This document shows, in pieces, positions 47,796-57,038 of a DNA stretch of 64,000 nucleotides; position 1 is the first letter of the stretch, and each line of letters begins with the position of its first letter. Where the stretch lies: positions 2,170,001-2,234,000 of the forward strand of contig NZ_CP013650.1 in NCBI RefSeq assembly GCF_001466725.1. The letters are read 5' to 3'. Both the position numbers and the translations under genes were made by a program. Source of the DNA: Lacimicrobium alkaliphilum. Lineage in GTDB: Bacteria > Pseudomonadota > Gammaproteobacteria > Enterobacterales > Alteromonadaceae. Under the pieces are notes generated by a model that was given only the letters and a program-made list of their open reading frames with translations, did not search any database and had not been told where the DNA came from.

Positions 47796-47945
47796 GGTAT
47801 TTCCTCGCACTGTCGTTTTATGATTTTATGGTTGTTATAGGCAGTATTTATATCAGAATTCATCGCTTCAATGCTGACTTTATCCGGTGTAATGGCGGTA
47901 TTAAGAGCCTGTGGCCGACATTTTTTGTAAAAAGATATTGCCGGA

Positions 47946-48803
47946 TTATCTTGCCGGAACCAGCAACTGGGGGTCAAGCCGCTCAGAAAACCAGTTTATA
48001 CGCCAGTCAAGATGTGGCCCTGTGGTGCGACCGGTATCGCCTATTTCGGCAATCTTGTCTCCCTGTCTTACCTCGTCGCCCTGCCTGACCAGACTTTTGG
48101 ATAAATGGATAAAAGTCGAACTGATACCGAAACCATGATCCAGTATTAAAGTGCCCCCTGAGTAATACATATCAGCCACCCATAACAGGACCCGGCCATC
48201 TGCAGGTGCCACGACGTCAGTTCCTGTGGGCCCCGCCACATCCAGGCCAAAATGAGGCCGCTTAGGAACACCATTGAAAACACGCTGGCTACCGTAGACA
48301 CCGGATATGGGACCATCAGCCGGCCAGAAAAAAGGCTGCATAAAATCCAATCTGTCCGTATCCGTTGCCCTGGCGCTGGCTATCTGTCGATTATCTTCAG
48401 CGATGCGCTGCAATACCGCCTCAGGAGGTGAAACGTACTTCTGTGCCACCCCTTCGATTTTCTGAATATTGTATTCCCGGGCGGATAAGTGCAGAGTGAT
48501 GGTTCGCTGGCTGCCATTTTTAATCACCGTCAATTGCTGCTCAAGGGCTGCATCACGACCAAAACCAATCACAAAATGACCTTGCTGACCAACCTTAACC
48601 TCTTTTTGATTAAGCAGTACTCTGCTGCCGGGATCAATCTTACCCCTCAGCATGCCACCCTGAGTTTTTGCACCGCTTAGGGCTATTGGTGGCACCTCTT
48701 CAGTTGCCTGAACATTCGGGGCCAGCATCAGCAACAATGGGATGACCATGCTATAGGCGCAGATCTTAAGCACTGGCAATAGCACCCTTACCCACACCTT
48801 CAT
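47946..48803 (-). CDS. M23 family peptidase
   Basis: A peptidoglycan endopeptidase-like protein of 285 residues from ATG 48801-48803; the longer frame back to 48896 runs inside the upstream gene. Signal peptide of about 1-32 (ICAYSMVIPLLLMLAPNVQA). The M23 domain occupies about 165-285: first zinc ligands in RPHFGLDVAGPTG (H and D), then GPHLDWRINWF. The usual HxH is HLD here, so Asp replaces the second His. The start overlaps the QueD-like gene by 38 bases. Confidence 0.9.
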   Translation of the reverse strand: MKVWVRVLLPVLKICAYSMVIPLLLMLAPNVQATEEVPPIALSGAKTQGGMLRGKIDPGSRVLLNQKEVKVGQQGHFVIGFGRDAALEQQLTVIKNGSQRTITLHLSAREYNIQKIEGVAQKYVSPPEAVLQRIAEDNRQIASARATDTDRLDFMQPFFWPADGPISGVYGSQRVFNGVPKRPHFGLDVAGPTGTDVVAPADGRVLLWVADMYYSGGTLILDHGFGISSTFIHLSKSLVRQGDEVRQGDKIAEIGDTGRTTGPHLDWRINWFSERLDPQLLVPAR

Positions 48804-49647
48804 ACGCCCTGACGGTAAAACTCTTCTCTGGCTGCAGGGCTTTGAGCTCATCAGCCATAAACTGTGCCAGACATTCAACCGTAGAGTCGGTGTCAATCAG
48901 GTCGCATTCCGACTCGGCAATAGCCAGTTCAAACAGCCCCTGTGACGATTCATAACTGAACAGACAATGCTCATTGAGATCTTGAGCTCGCGCCAGCTGC
49001 GACAGGTGCAACGAGGTTTCACTGACCAGGTCCTCGCGGGTACCAATGTAGATATCCCTCCAGCGCCTTGCCCAATACTGTTGAGCATCAGTTTCCGGAG
49101 CACCATCGGCAAACACTTTCACCCGCGAACGGTGGCCGTGGGCAATACGCTGGCAGTTACCCTCATGCTTTTTCAGCCCATGGGTGTAGTGATAATAAGG
49201 CTCATTGATCTCTTCACACCGCAACATCAGAGTTAACCCCTCTACATTTTGCGGTAAGTGTGTAGCGATGACCTCTTTAAGGTAGCTGCTGACTGAGTCC
49301 ATGCTGATCTGCGCAGCATAAATAAAGGCATAGGCCTCTGCGGGGCAGTAAAGATGGATAGAGCGGCCATGGGAGCGCATAAAATCAACCCATACCTGAT
49401 CGCTCTGTTGTTCATGTGTAATTTGACTATAGGGGTGCTCGGCCGGGATCAGAAGTTTGTGATCCACGTGATCATCAATCAGACGTTTAAGCTGCTTTTT
49501 TACCTTGGCAAAATCCAGCACCATGCTCTCTTCATTCAGTCCCCCATCCAGGATCACATCAACTATCCAGCTCTCACCCACCATACCGCGTTCGGGGCAC
49601 AGGTAAGAAAAATCCATTACGGTTAAATCATTTACAAATAATTGCAT
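48766..49647 (-). CDS. Duplicated 6-carboxytetrahydropterin synthase-like (QueD family) protein
   Basis: A 293-residue protein made of two QueD/PTPS-like halves. The first half (about 1-110) has the VLDFAKVKKQLKRLIDDHVDHKLL strand-helix of the family but lacks the zinc His motif (GMVGESWIVDVIL at that place). The second half (about 112-290) keeps CQRIAHGHRSRVKVF, with C-x4-HGH instead of the usual C-x3-HGH, and TDSTVECLAQFMADEL at the end. QueD makes the queuosine precursor 6-carboxytetrahydropterin; whether this protein does so is unclear. It overlaps the M23 gene. Confidence 0.82.
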   Translation of the reverse strand: MQLFVNDLTVMDFSYLCPERGMVGESWIVDVILDGGLNEESMVLDFAKVKKQLKRLIDDHVDHKLLIPAEHPYSQITHEQQSDQVWVDFMRSHGRSIHLYCPAEAYAFIYAAQISMDSVSSYLKEVIATHLPQNVEGLTLMLRCEEINEPYYHYTHGLKKHEGNCQRIAHGHRSRVKVFADGAPETDAQQYWARRWRDIYIGTREDLVSETSLHLSQLARAQDLNEHCLFSYESSQGLFELAIAESECDLIDTDSTVECLAQFMADELKALQPEKSFTVRAYEGVGKGAIASA

Positions 49648-49730
49648 GGTCAGATAGTTTGGAAAATGCTGGCTGCATTATAACCTTAAGTGCCACTGAA
49701 TTGTCAGCTTCACCGTTGCCGCTGCACCGG

Positions 49731-50747
49731 TTATTTTTCAGATTTCAGTAACTGATCCTTAAGATTAGGCGGAATACCTTTAATAATCAGTGTATCGCTT
49801 GCTACATCATACTGAACACGGTCACCATAGAGCTTACGATCAAAGTTAATGCTGAGCCCCCCACCCTGACCCGAGAACTTACTGAGGCCTTTGAGTACAC
49901 CACGATCTGCTGGAAAGTCCTGTTCCAGGGGTTGCTCCTGCTGGTGTTGCTGAACAAAACTGTAAAAATCCTGCCCTTCAGTGGACGCGGGGATGCGTTC
50001 TGATAACTCTGGCAGACTGATGTGTTCTCCCTGTTCAAGCTTTTCCTTATAGTACTCTGAAACCGCCTGCCGACTCTGCTGTTTTTCTTCTGCATCCAGT
50101 TGCTCCGTCGCCAGATATTGATCCACCTGAGAAACCAATTGTTTATTTTGCACTTTGCTGTCGACCAACTCTTCACAGCCTAGAAAGCTCAGAAAAAAGT
50201 CTGAGACCTTACGCCCTGCACGGCCTTTGATAAAGCTGACATAGCGCTGCTTATCTTTGTTGACCTGCATCTCCGTCAGGTCAATCCTTGCTGCCAGTTG
50301 CATCTTGGCCAAATCCAGATGATCGCTGTAATTGAGCTCAAGTTCCTGGTTAATTTCCACATGCTGACGGGTATTTATCAGGGCTATCAGCAAATAATCA
50401 GTGGCCAGAAACTGATAACGGCAGAACACCACAAAACCGGTTTCAAGAGTGGCAAATTCCATCAGTTTCTGACGCAATAATCCGGCAGTATTGATACTAA
50501 AAGCATGGAATGTCAGCTCATTACTGCTAAGCGCAGATAGCTGCCCGGCGAAGCCAGCCTCTTCTTCTTCGAGCAGACCTCCAAGCCCTTTACCTGGCTT
50601 GCTGTTATAGGTGTGATGTAATTGCTGCGCTAACTCTTCAATTTGCGCAGAGACTTCAAAGCAGGCGTTTCTGGGTACCAGTACCAGTTCCTGATCGGCG
50701 TTGATTCTAAGCTGGTGGACGACAAAATCTTGGATTACGGCACTCAT
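49731..50747 (-). CDS. yejK: Nucleoid-associated protein YejK (NdpA)
   Basis: A 338-residue nucleoid-associated protein, close in length to E. coli YejK (335). The N-terminal VHQLRINADQELVLVPRNAC, central VEINQELELNYSDHLDLAKMQLAARIDLTEM and SFIKGRAGRKVSDFFLSFLGCEE segments are the family signature. The C-terminus has ISINFDRKL-like strands. It is divergent from yejL-yejM, the same arrangement as in E. coli. Confidence 0.95.
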   Translation of the reverse strand: MSAVIQDFVVHQLRINADQELVLVPRNACFEVSAQIEELAQQLHHTYNSKPGKGLGGLLEEEEAGFAGQLSALSSNELTFHAFSINTAGLLRQKLMEFATLETGFVVFCRYQFLATDYLLIALINTRQHVEINQELELNYSDHLDLAKMQLAARIDLTEMQVNKDKQRYVSFIKGRAGRKVSDFFLSFLGCEELVDSKVQNKQLVSQVDQYLATEQLDAEEKQQSRQAVSEYYKEKLEQGEHISLPELSERIPASTEGQDFYSFVQQHQQEQPLEQDFPADRGVLKGLSKFSGQGGGLSINFDRKLYGDRVQYDVASDTLIIKGIPPNLKDQLLKSEK

Positions 50748-51000
50748 AACGGCTTTCTCGTAAGTTAACAGGGCTCGGTGTAGTCTGTGGAAGACGGCAG
50801 AAGGCTTTAAACAATCTGAAAAAAACCGTTCTCACACTTGCACACAGGGCGGACAAGGATATGATATCAAAAGGAATAATCAACCACCCAAGGTAAATTC
50901 CTTATGTTACAATTGGGCTCGTTGGTGTTTGCTGCTGTTGGTAGCTAAACATGATCATCGATACATCCCCAGGCAATACTTGGTCAGGAACAATAACAAC

Positions 51001-51246
51001 ATGCCGCAGCAATCCAGATATTCAGATAATCAATTCGAAAGCCTCAGTCAGGATCTCATTGGCGTGTTGCAAAAGCATAAGGCTGACAGAGAATTATCGC
51101 TGATGGCTTTGGGGAATCTGCTTACGGGTATTTTTAATCATCAGGTGGCCGACAGCCACAGAGAGTCCCTTGCCAGGGAGTTTACCCGGATCCTGCTCAA
51201 AAGTATTGATGTGAAAGCCACTAACGGGCAGAAAAACAAGCTATGA
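51001..51246 (+). CDS. yejL: YejL (DUF1414) family protein
   Basis: An 81-residue helical protein of unknown function, starting at ATG 51001 (MPQQSRYSDNQFESLSQDL) like E. coli YejL (MPQISRYSDEQVE). The frame is open upstream to 50929 but that part is not conserved. Conserved core is LSLMALGNLLTGIFN. Its stop overlaps the yejM start by four bases (ATGA). Confidence 0.93.
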   Translation: MPQQSRYSDNQFESLSQDLIGVLQKHKADRELSLMALGNLLTGIFNHQVADSHRESLAREFTRILLKSIDVKATNGQKNKL

Positions 51247-52781
51247 TCCTAGGCGATACTCCCAGACGTCAGAGAGTGTCCAAATTGGTGGCCTGGGGCC
51301 ACTGGTTTGCCCTAAGCAATATCATCATAGCTATCTGTATAGCCTCTATTTATGTGTTTAACTCCGGCATGCCGGATACCGCAATTGGCATGTTGTATCT
51401 GTTCAGCAACTGGTTCAGCCATATTGCTTTTCTGACTTTCGTCGGTTTTATTCTTGTTGTACTGCCCCAGTGCTACCTGTTGCCAAATGTCAAAGTGGTC
51501 AAAGTACTCAGTTCCGTGTTCGCCGCCATTGGTCTGGCACTACTGGCTTTTGATGCCCTGCTGTACACTAAGCATGGGCTACACCTTAGCCTGGGTTCAG
51601 TTGAAGTAATACGCAATGAAACACGCAGCGCCATGGCCAGCTTTACCTGGCAGCAATGGAGCTACCTTTGCCTGCTGTTTATCGTCTGGTTATCACTGCA
51701 ACTGATTATCGCCAATGCTCTGTGGCAGCGCGTGGAGCGATTACAAAAGCAACGGGTAGGCTTACCGATTCTGACCTTTTTCGTGATCTGCTTTGTCAGC
51801 AGTCATGGCGCCCATATCTGGGCCGATGCGAACCTATATCAGCCGATTGTCAAACAGGACGACATGTTTCCCTTGTCATACCCTGCTACAGCAAAAACAC
51901 TGATGTCAAAATATGACTTACTGGACATCCAGAGTTATCAGCGTCGCAAAGAACTGCAACTGAGCAGCCCGTTTCAGTCTGCTAATTATCCTGCTGACCC
52001 GGTATACTGTGGGATCAATGAACAGGCCAGTGTCGTGGTATTGATTAGTACCGAACCAGGGGAACTTGGTCACTTAGGTTCTGCGCTGCTCCTGAATAAC
52101 TATACCCAGCATTATGATATCTCTGCCGATCAGGCCAGCGCGCGCTTTTCTGCGCTTTACGGCCTGCCCTCGTTGTATCGCAGCGCGCTGGAAAAGCGAC
52201 GCCCTGTACCGCTGGACTTAACCCAAAAGCTAGGTCTGGAAACCTTCGTTTATTCCTCGGCAACCCTGCCTGAAGGCGTCAGAAGTCTGCAACTGGAGTG
52301 GCCCGAATTTTTGCAAAAAGTCACCACCGACAGCCCCAAGCTGGCCATTGGTTTTGTAGATGAAAAGCAACTCAATGTCCTGCTTGCGGGGGAACTTCAT
52401 CAACGTAATATGTTGTTGCTGACGCAGATGCGCCCTAATCAGCAGGTCAATCTGCTGACAAATTTTCCCCTGCCCCAGGATAGCGGGCCATCCAGCCATG
52501 AAGACATTTTGCCAACCCTGATGGACCTGGTGCAATGCAACGCACCGGCCATCAACTATAGCACCGGTCAGTCACTGCTTAACAAGGAGCGAAACTGGTT
52601 AGTCAGTAACAGCAACAGCAAGCTGGTGTTGGTTGAAGGACAACAAAAAATTGAAGTGGATGGCCAGGGCAATTACAAAATTACCGACCTGAGCTCAGGG
52701 CAACAAGTGGCGGAAAAACTGAATATGAGCCGTCTCAGCCAGGGCGTTAAACACCTTAGCCGCTTCAGTACTCAGCGCTAA
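51243..52781 (+). CDS. yejM: YejM/PbgA/LapC-like membrane protein with reduced sulfatase-like domain
   Basis: In E. coli this essential inner-membrane protein binds LapB and stops it from driving LpxC degradation, keeping LPS synthesis going. The N-terminal five-TM region (about 15-195, with VSKLVAWGHWFAL and HIWADANLYQPI matching E. coli) and the linker SYPATAKTLMSKYDLLD are conserved. The periplasmic domain is shorter (512 residues in total against 586 in E. coli). It lacks recognisable sulfatase-type metal residues: VVLISTEPGELG stands where E. coli has LLITVDGLN. The first part, which contacts LapB, is intact. Confidence 0.92.
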   Translation: MILGDTPRRQRVSKLVAWGHWFALSNIIIAICIASIYVFNSGMPDTAIGMLYLFSNWFSHIAFLTFVGFILVVLPQCYLLPNVKVVKVLSSVFAAIGLALLAFDALLYTKHGLHLSLGSVEVIRNETRSAMASFTWQQWSYLCLLFIVWLSLQLIIANALWQRVERLQKQRVGLPILTFFVICFVSSHGAHIWADANLYQPIVKQDDMFPLSYPATAKTLMSKYDLLDIQSYQRRKELQLSSPFQSANYPADPVYCGINEQASVVVLISTEPGELGHLGSALLLNNYTQHYDISADQASARFSALYGLPSLYRSALEKRRPVPLDLTQKLGLETFVYSSATLPEGVRSLQLEWPEFLQKVTTDSPKLAIGFVDEKQLNVLLAGELHQRNMLLLTQMRPNQQVNLLTNFPLPQDSGPSSHEDILPTLMDLVQCNAPAINYSTGQSLLNKERNWLVSNSNSKLVLVEGQQKIEVDGQGNYKITDLSSGQQVAEKLNMSRLSQGVKHLSRFSTQR

Positions 52782-52795
52782 TCTCTGATAGCTAT

Positions 52796-52827
52796 GAGCA
52801 GGCAGAGATTCCTTCTCTGCCCTGCTC
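52796..52827. terminator. Hairpin between convergent yejM and ivdG
   Basis: Arms GAGCAGGCAGAGA (52796-52808) and TCTCTGCCCTGCTC (52814-52827) pair with one bulged base and a TTCCT loop. There is no T-run. Its position between two convergent stop codons supports terminator or mRNA-end function. Confidence 0.55.
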
Positions 52828-52830
52828 CGG

Positions 52831-53592
52831 TCAGACCCGGGTGCCGCCGTCCAGCTCCAGAACTCTGCCGGTAAAGTAGTCATTTTCAAGAATAAAACAG
52901 GCCGCATCAGCGACTTCCGACGGCTCAGCCAGCCGTCTCAGCGGCACGGTACTTAAAAAACGCTCTCTCATATCCGGCCGCATTTGCGCAGCCATCGCCG
53001 TTTCTACAAGCCCCGGTGCAATACAACCGGTGCGGATACCAAAACGTGCCAGTTCTTTAGCCCAGGTGACCGTCATGGCCGCTACTGCCGCTTTGGAAGC
53101 CGAGTAATTGCTCTGCCCGGCATTACCGGCACGGGACACTGAGGAAATGTTGATAATCACACCTTTACTCTGGGTTTCAACCATCACCGAGGCCGCTTCT
53201 CTGGCACATAAAAAGGTACCGGTAATGTTGACATCAAGCACAGACTGAAACTGTTGATGAGACATTTTATCCATTACCTGGCCATCTTTTACCTTTAACA
53301 ACATGCCATCGCGCATAATTCCGGCGCTGTTAATCAGACCATGCAAAGCACCAAAGTGGGTCCTGATATCGGCAAAGGCACTTTCAACATCTTTTTCATC
53401 GGTCACGTTGACCACAAACCCCAGAGCCTCACCGCCCTTGTCCCTGATTTGCGCGACGGCTTTATCAAGTTGCTCCTGTTGCATATCCAGTAAGGCAACT
53501 TTAGCGCCACGCTGACTGATATGCTCTGCCATAGCCAGCCCCAGTCCCTGAGCGCCACCGGTAACGGCAATAACTTTATCGGTTAACTGCAT
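52831..53592 (-). CDS. ivdG: SDR dehydrogenase (IvdG/FabG-like) of branched-chain catabolism
   Basis: A 253-residue short-chain dehydrogenase. The NAD(P) motif is TGGAQGLG (11-18), and catalytic residues are S150/S151, Y163 and K167 (INISSVSRAGNAGQSNYSASK). From its place at the end of the valine-degradation operon it matches IvdG of Shewanella, proposed to act as 3-hydroxy-2-methylbutyryl-CoA dehydrogenase or a related 3-ketoacyl reductase. It abuts mmsB directly. Confidence 0.85.
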   Translation of the reverse strand: MQLTDKVIAVTGGAQGLGLAMAEHISQRGAKVALLDMQQEQLDKAVAQIRDKGGEALGFVVNVTDEKDVESAFADIRTHFGALHGLINSAGIMRDGMLLKVKDGQVMDKMSHQQFQSVLDVNITGTFLCAREAASVMVETQSKGVIINISSVSRAGNAGQSNYSASKAAVAAMTVTWAKELARFGIRTGCIAPGLVETAMAAQMRPDMRERFLSTVPLRRLAEPSEVADAACFILENDYFTGRVLELDGGTRV

Positions 53593-54489
53593 TTAGCTGT
53601 CCTTCTCGATTTGTTCGAACATAGTAAATATACTGGAAAAATCCTTACTGCCATTGCCTTTTAGGCTATGCAGGCTATACAGGCTCTGGGCCAGTGAACC
53701 CATTGGTGTTGGTGAATTACTCTGTATTGCCGTGTCCAGCGCCAGACCCAGATCTTTGCGCATCAGGTCCACCAGAAAACCACCCTGATAGCCATTGCTG
53801 GCTGGCACATTTTCCATCACACCCGGGCAGGGATTATATTTATCCAGTGTCCAGTTCGCACCTGAACTTTGCTGCATGATCTGTGATAATACTGTCGCGT
53901 CCAGACCATTATTAATCCCCATGCGCAACGCTTCGCTGGTACCTGCCATCAGCACAGCCAACAGCATGTTGTTGCAGATTTTTGCCACCTGCCCTGCACC
54001 ATGCCCCCCGGCATGGAAGATGTTTTTGCCCATGGCACTGAGCACAGGGCTGGCTTTTTCAAACTGAGCTTGTTCACCGCCGACGATGAAGGTCAGCGTA
54101 CCGGTCTGAGCGCCGGCTACACCGCCGGAAACCGGAGCATCAATAAAATCAATACCTTTTGTGGTCAGTTCTGCAGCCAGGGTTCGCGCCGTTTGTGCAT
54201 CAATGGTGCTCGAATCAATCACCAGCGTTCCGGGTTTAAGCGCATTAAGCATGGCCTCATCTTCCAGGTACAGTGATTTAACGTGCCGGCCGGCTGGCAG
54301 CATGGATACAACAACCTCTGCACCCTCTGCAGCCTTTGCAGCGGTATCAGCCGATGTTGCTCCCTGAGCCGTCAGACGCTCAACATTTTCGCTTAGCAAG
54401 TCGAAAACCTGCACCTCAAAGCCAGCCTTAAGCAGATTGGCTGCCATCGGACCACCCATATTACCCAATCCAATAAACGCTATTTTCAT
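53593..54489 (-). CDS. mmsB: 3-hydroxyisobutyrate dehydrogenase
   Basis: Oxidises 3-hydroxyisobutyrate to methylmalonate semialdehyde with NAD+ in valine breakdown. The 298-residue protein has the Rossmann motif FIGLGNMGGPMAANLL (5-20), the substrate-binding DAPVSGGVAGAQTGTLTF, and the catalytic Lys in HGAGQVAKICNNMLL. It is cotranscribed between the HIB-CoA hydrolase and the SDR gene. Confidence 0.95.
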   Translation of the reverse strand: MKIAFIGLGNMGGPMAANLLKAGFEVQVFDLLSENVERLTAQGATSADTAAKAAEGAEVVVSMLPAGRHVKSLYLEDEAMLNALKPGTLVIDSSTIDAQTARTLAAELTTKGIDFIDAPVSGGVAGAQTGTLTFIVGGEQAQFEKASPVLSAMGKNIFHAGGHGAGQVAKICNNMLLAVLMAGTSEALRMGINNGLDATVLSQIMQQSSGANWTLDKYNPCPGVMENVPASNGYQGGFLVDLMRKDLGLALDTAIQSNSPTPMGSLAQSLYSLHSLKGNGSKDFSSIFTMFEQIEKDS

Positions 54490-54498
54490 TATGACTCC

Positions 54499-55644
54499 TT
54501 ATCCTTTCAGATCTTTGAGCGGATGATCGTCCTGCGACCAGGGCGAAGTGAAGAAATGTTCAATTAATGAGTCCGGCACCTGTTCCACATCCGGGTATTT
54601 CCATTGTGGCTGGTTGTCCTTATCAATCAATAAGGCCCGCACGCCTTCCTGGAACTCTCCCACTTCGCCACAGCGACAGGACAGTCCCAGCTCCATCCTG
54701 AAGCAATCTTCCAGGCTTTTCCCCTGCCCCTGCTGTAACTGACGAAACAGAATACAGGCAGTTACAGGCGAACCCGCCTTGAGGGTGGCAATGGCTTTAC
54801 CAAGCCATTTATCCTCACCCGGATCGAGGGAGACTATCGCCTTGACCACCTGGGCAACAGAGTCACCCTGGGTCACTTTTTCAATCAGTGACTGATGAGA
54901 TTCAATGTTAGATTCAGGTTTCAGCGACTCACTTTCCTGGGCAAATTGCAGACAGGCTTCACTGAGCTTCTCATGGTTCCAGGTTGGCGCATCAGTCCAG
55001 TGGCACTGTTGCAGGTGTTCAACAAACTCTTCTTTACTGCCCTGACTGATAAGATAATCTGCCAGCCCCACATACAGAGCATCGGTTGCATTAATACTGG
55101 CGCCGGTCAGGCCCAGAAACAAGCCACAGCCCTTAGGCATACGATTAAGGAACCAGCTTCCACCCACATCCGGATACAAACCAATGGAGATTTCCGGCAT
55201 GGCAATACGGGCGGTTTCAGTGACGACCCGATGGCTGGCACCTGCCAGCAACCCCAGACCGCCACCCATAGTGATGCCATTACCCCAGATAACAAGTGGC
55301 TTATCATAGCTGTGGATAAGATGATCGAGTCTGTACTCGCGGGTGAAAAACTCTTCCACCAGAGCCGGGGTTTCTCCCCCGGAAGCTTGCATGGCTTTAT
55401 ACATGGCGACAACATCGCCACCAGCACAGAATGCCTTTTCTGAGGCGCCGTCTATCAGTACCAAAACGATACTGTCATCCTCACGCCAGCTTTGCAGCTG
55501 AGGCAGTAACAGCTCGATCATCGGCAGACTCAGCGCATTCAGTGCTTTGGGATTATTCAACCGGGCATGGCCGATAAATTTACCGCTGCTGGTTTTGATC
55601 TTATTAAAAATCACCCAGTCCTGCTGTGTATCCTGTTCAGACAT
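54499..55644 (-). CDS. 3-hydroxyisobutyryl-CoA hydrolase-like crotonase
   Basis: A 381-residue crotonase-fold enzyme, the length of HIBCH proteins and longer than simple enoyl-CoA hydratases. The oxyanion-hole segments are AFCAGGDVVAMYKAM and GNGITMGGGLGLLAG, and the catalytic Glu/Asp region is MPEISIGLYPDVGGSWFL. The C-terminal part (AQVVKAIVSLDPGEDKW, LQQGQGKSLEDCFRMELGLS) matches HIBCH. It releases free 3-hydroxyisobutyrate for mmsB. It lies between mmsB (9 bases) and the acyl-CoA dehydrogenase (15 bases). Confidence 0.92.
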   Translation of the reverse strand: MSEQDTQQDWVIFNKIKTSSGKFIGHARLNNPKALNALSLPMIELLLPQLQSWREDDSIVLVLIDGASEKAFCAGGDVVAMYKAMQASGGETPALVEEFFTREYRLDHLIHSYDKPLVIWGNGITMGGGLGLLAGASHRVVTETARIAMPEISIGLYPDVGGSWFLNRMPKGCGLFLGLTGASINATDALYVGLADYLISQGSKEEFVEHLQQCHWTDAPTWNHEKLSEACLQFAQESESLKPESNIESHQSLIEKVTQGDSVAQVVKAIVSLDPGEDKWLGKAIATLKAGSPVTACILFRQLQQGQGKSLEDCFRMELGLSCRCGEVGEFQEGVRALLIDKDNQPQWKYPDVEQVPDSLIEHFFTSPWSQDDHPLKDLKG

Positions 55645-55659
55645 TATAACCTCCTGGTA

Positions 55660-56817
55660 TTACCGTATTTCCCCGGCGCCCTCGGCCAGGACGCGTCTGG
55701 CGATAATAAGACGCATGATCTCGTTAGTCCCCTCAAGGATCTGATGCACCCGTACATCCCGCACATGGCGCTCCAGAGGGTATTCCTGAATATAGCCATA
55801 GCCGCCATGAATTTGCAGTGCCTGATCACAGACCTGGAAGCCAACATCAGTAGCAAATCGCTTGGCCATGGCGCAGTATGCCGTTTTCTCGGCATCCTGT
55901 TGATCCAGTTTAAACGCCGCCAGCCTGACCATCTGCCGGGCCGCTACCAGCTCGGTATTCATATCCGCCAACTTAAACTGCAATGCCTGAAAGGCTGCCA
56001 GGGGTTTACCAAATTGCTGGCGTTCATGCATATAATCGCGGGCCGTGTTCAATGCTTGTTGCGCCGTACCGATTGAGCAGGTGGCAATGTTGACCCTGCC
56101 CCCATCCAGCCCCTGCATAGCAAATTTAAAGCCTTCACCCTCATTACCAAGCAGATGATCCACAGGGACTTTGACATTTTCAAAACTGACCAGCCTGGTT
56201 GGCTGAGCATTCCAGCCCATTTTTTCTTCCGCTTTACCATAGACTATGCCTTGTGCATCCGCGGGTATTACCAGTGCAGAAATGCCTTTGGGACCCTGTT
56301 CGCCGGTACGCACCATCACCACCAGCACCTCGGTTTCACCGGCGCCGGAGATAAACATCTTGGAGCCGTTAACAAGATAATGATCACCTTGTTTTTGAGC
56401 GCTGGTTCTCAGCGCGGCGGCATCAGAGCCTGAACCCGGTTCAGTCAGACAATAGGATGCCAGCTTCTGCCCACTGACCAGCTCTTCGCACCATTGTTGT
56501 TTTATGCTGTCGGTGCCCCAGGTGGCAATCATCCAGGTGGCCATATTATGTATGGTCATCATCGCCGTCGTGGCGGTACAGCCCATCGCCAACTCCTCAA
56601 AGATGATGGAGGAGTCAAGTCTGGACAACCCTAAACCCCCGGCATCTTCCGGTGTATACAGACCACAAAAGCCCAGTTCCCCGGCTTTTTGGATCACCTC
56701 TTTGGGAAAATAGTGTTCTTTATCCCATTTGGCGGCATTCGGAGCCAGCTCCTGCTGAGCGAACTGTCTGGCGGTATCGGCAAACGCCTGTTGATCGTCG
56801 GTAAGATTAAAATTCAC
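55660..56817 (-). CDS. Acyl-CoA dehydrogenase (isobutyryl-CoA type)
   Basis: A 385-residue FAD enzyme that oxidises a short branched acyl-CoA, most likely isobutyryl-CoA given the operon. FAD-binding YCLTEPGSGSDAAALRT and MFISGAGETEVLVVMVRTG are present. The C-terminal IHGGYGYIQEYPLERHVRD is followed by the catalytic Glu in LEGTNEIMRLIIARR. A 221-bp gap containing an inverted repeat separates it from mmsA. Electron acceptor is presumably ETF (genes not in window). Confidence 0.93.
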   Translation of the reverse strand: MNFNLTDDQQAFADTARQFAQQELAPNAAKWDKEHYFPKEVIQKAGELGFCGLYTPEDAGGLGLSRLDSSIIFEELAMGCTATTAMMTIHNMATWMIATWGTDSIKQQWCEELVSGQKLASYCLTEPGSGSDAAALRTSAQKQGDHYLVNGSKMFISGAGETEVLVVMVRTGEQGPKGISALVIPADAQGIVYGKAEEKMGWNAQPTRLVSFENVKVPVDHLLGNEGEGFKFAMQGLDGGRVNIATCSIGTAQQALNTARDYMHERQQFGKPLAAFQALQFKLADMNTELVAARQMVRLAAFKLDQQDAEKTAYCAMAKRFATDVGFQVCDQALQIHGGYGYIQEYPLERHVRDVRVHQILEGTNEIMRLIIARRVLAEGAGEIR

Positions 56818-56894
56818 CTTATATTACCTCTGAGTATTTTGGCTTATTAGGTCGGCATACACCGACCAATGCTAAGTTCTGTTAAAGGCTGCTT

Positions 56895-57031
<137 letters not shown>

Positions 57032-57038
57032 AATATCA

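Noticed and set aside
55567..56076. 169-residue plus-strand frame over the acyl-CoA dehydrogenase gene
   Set aside because: Antisense shadow; the minus-strand gene has all catalytic motifs.
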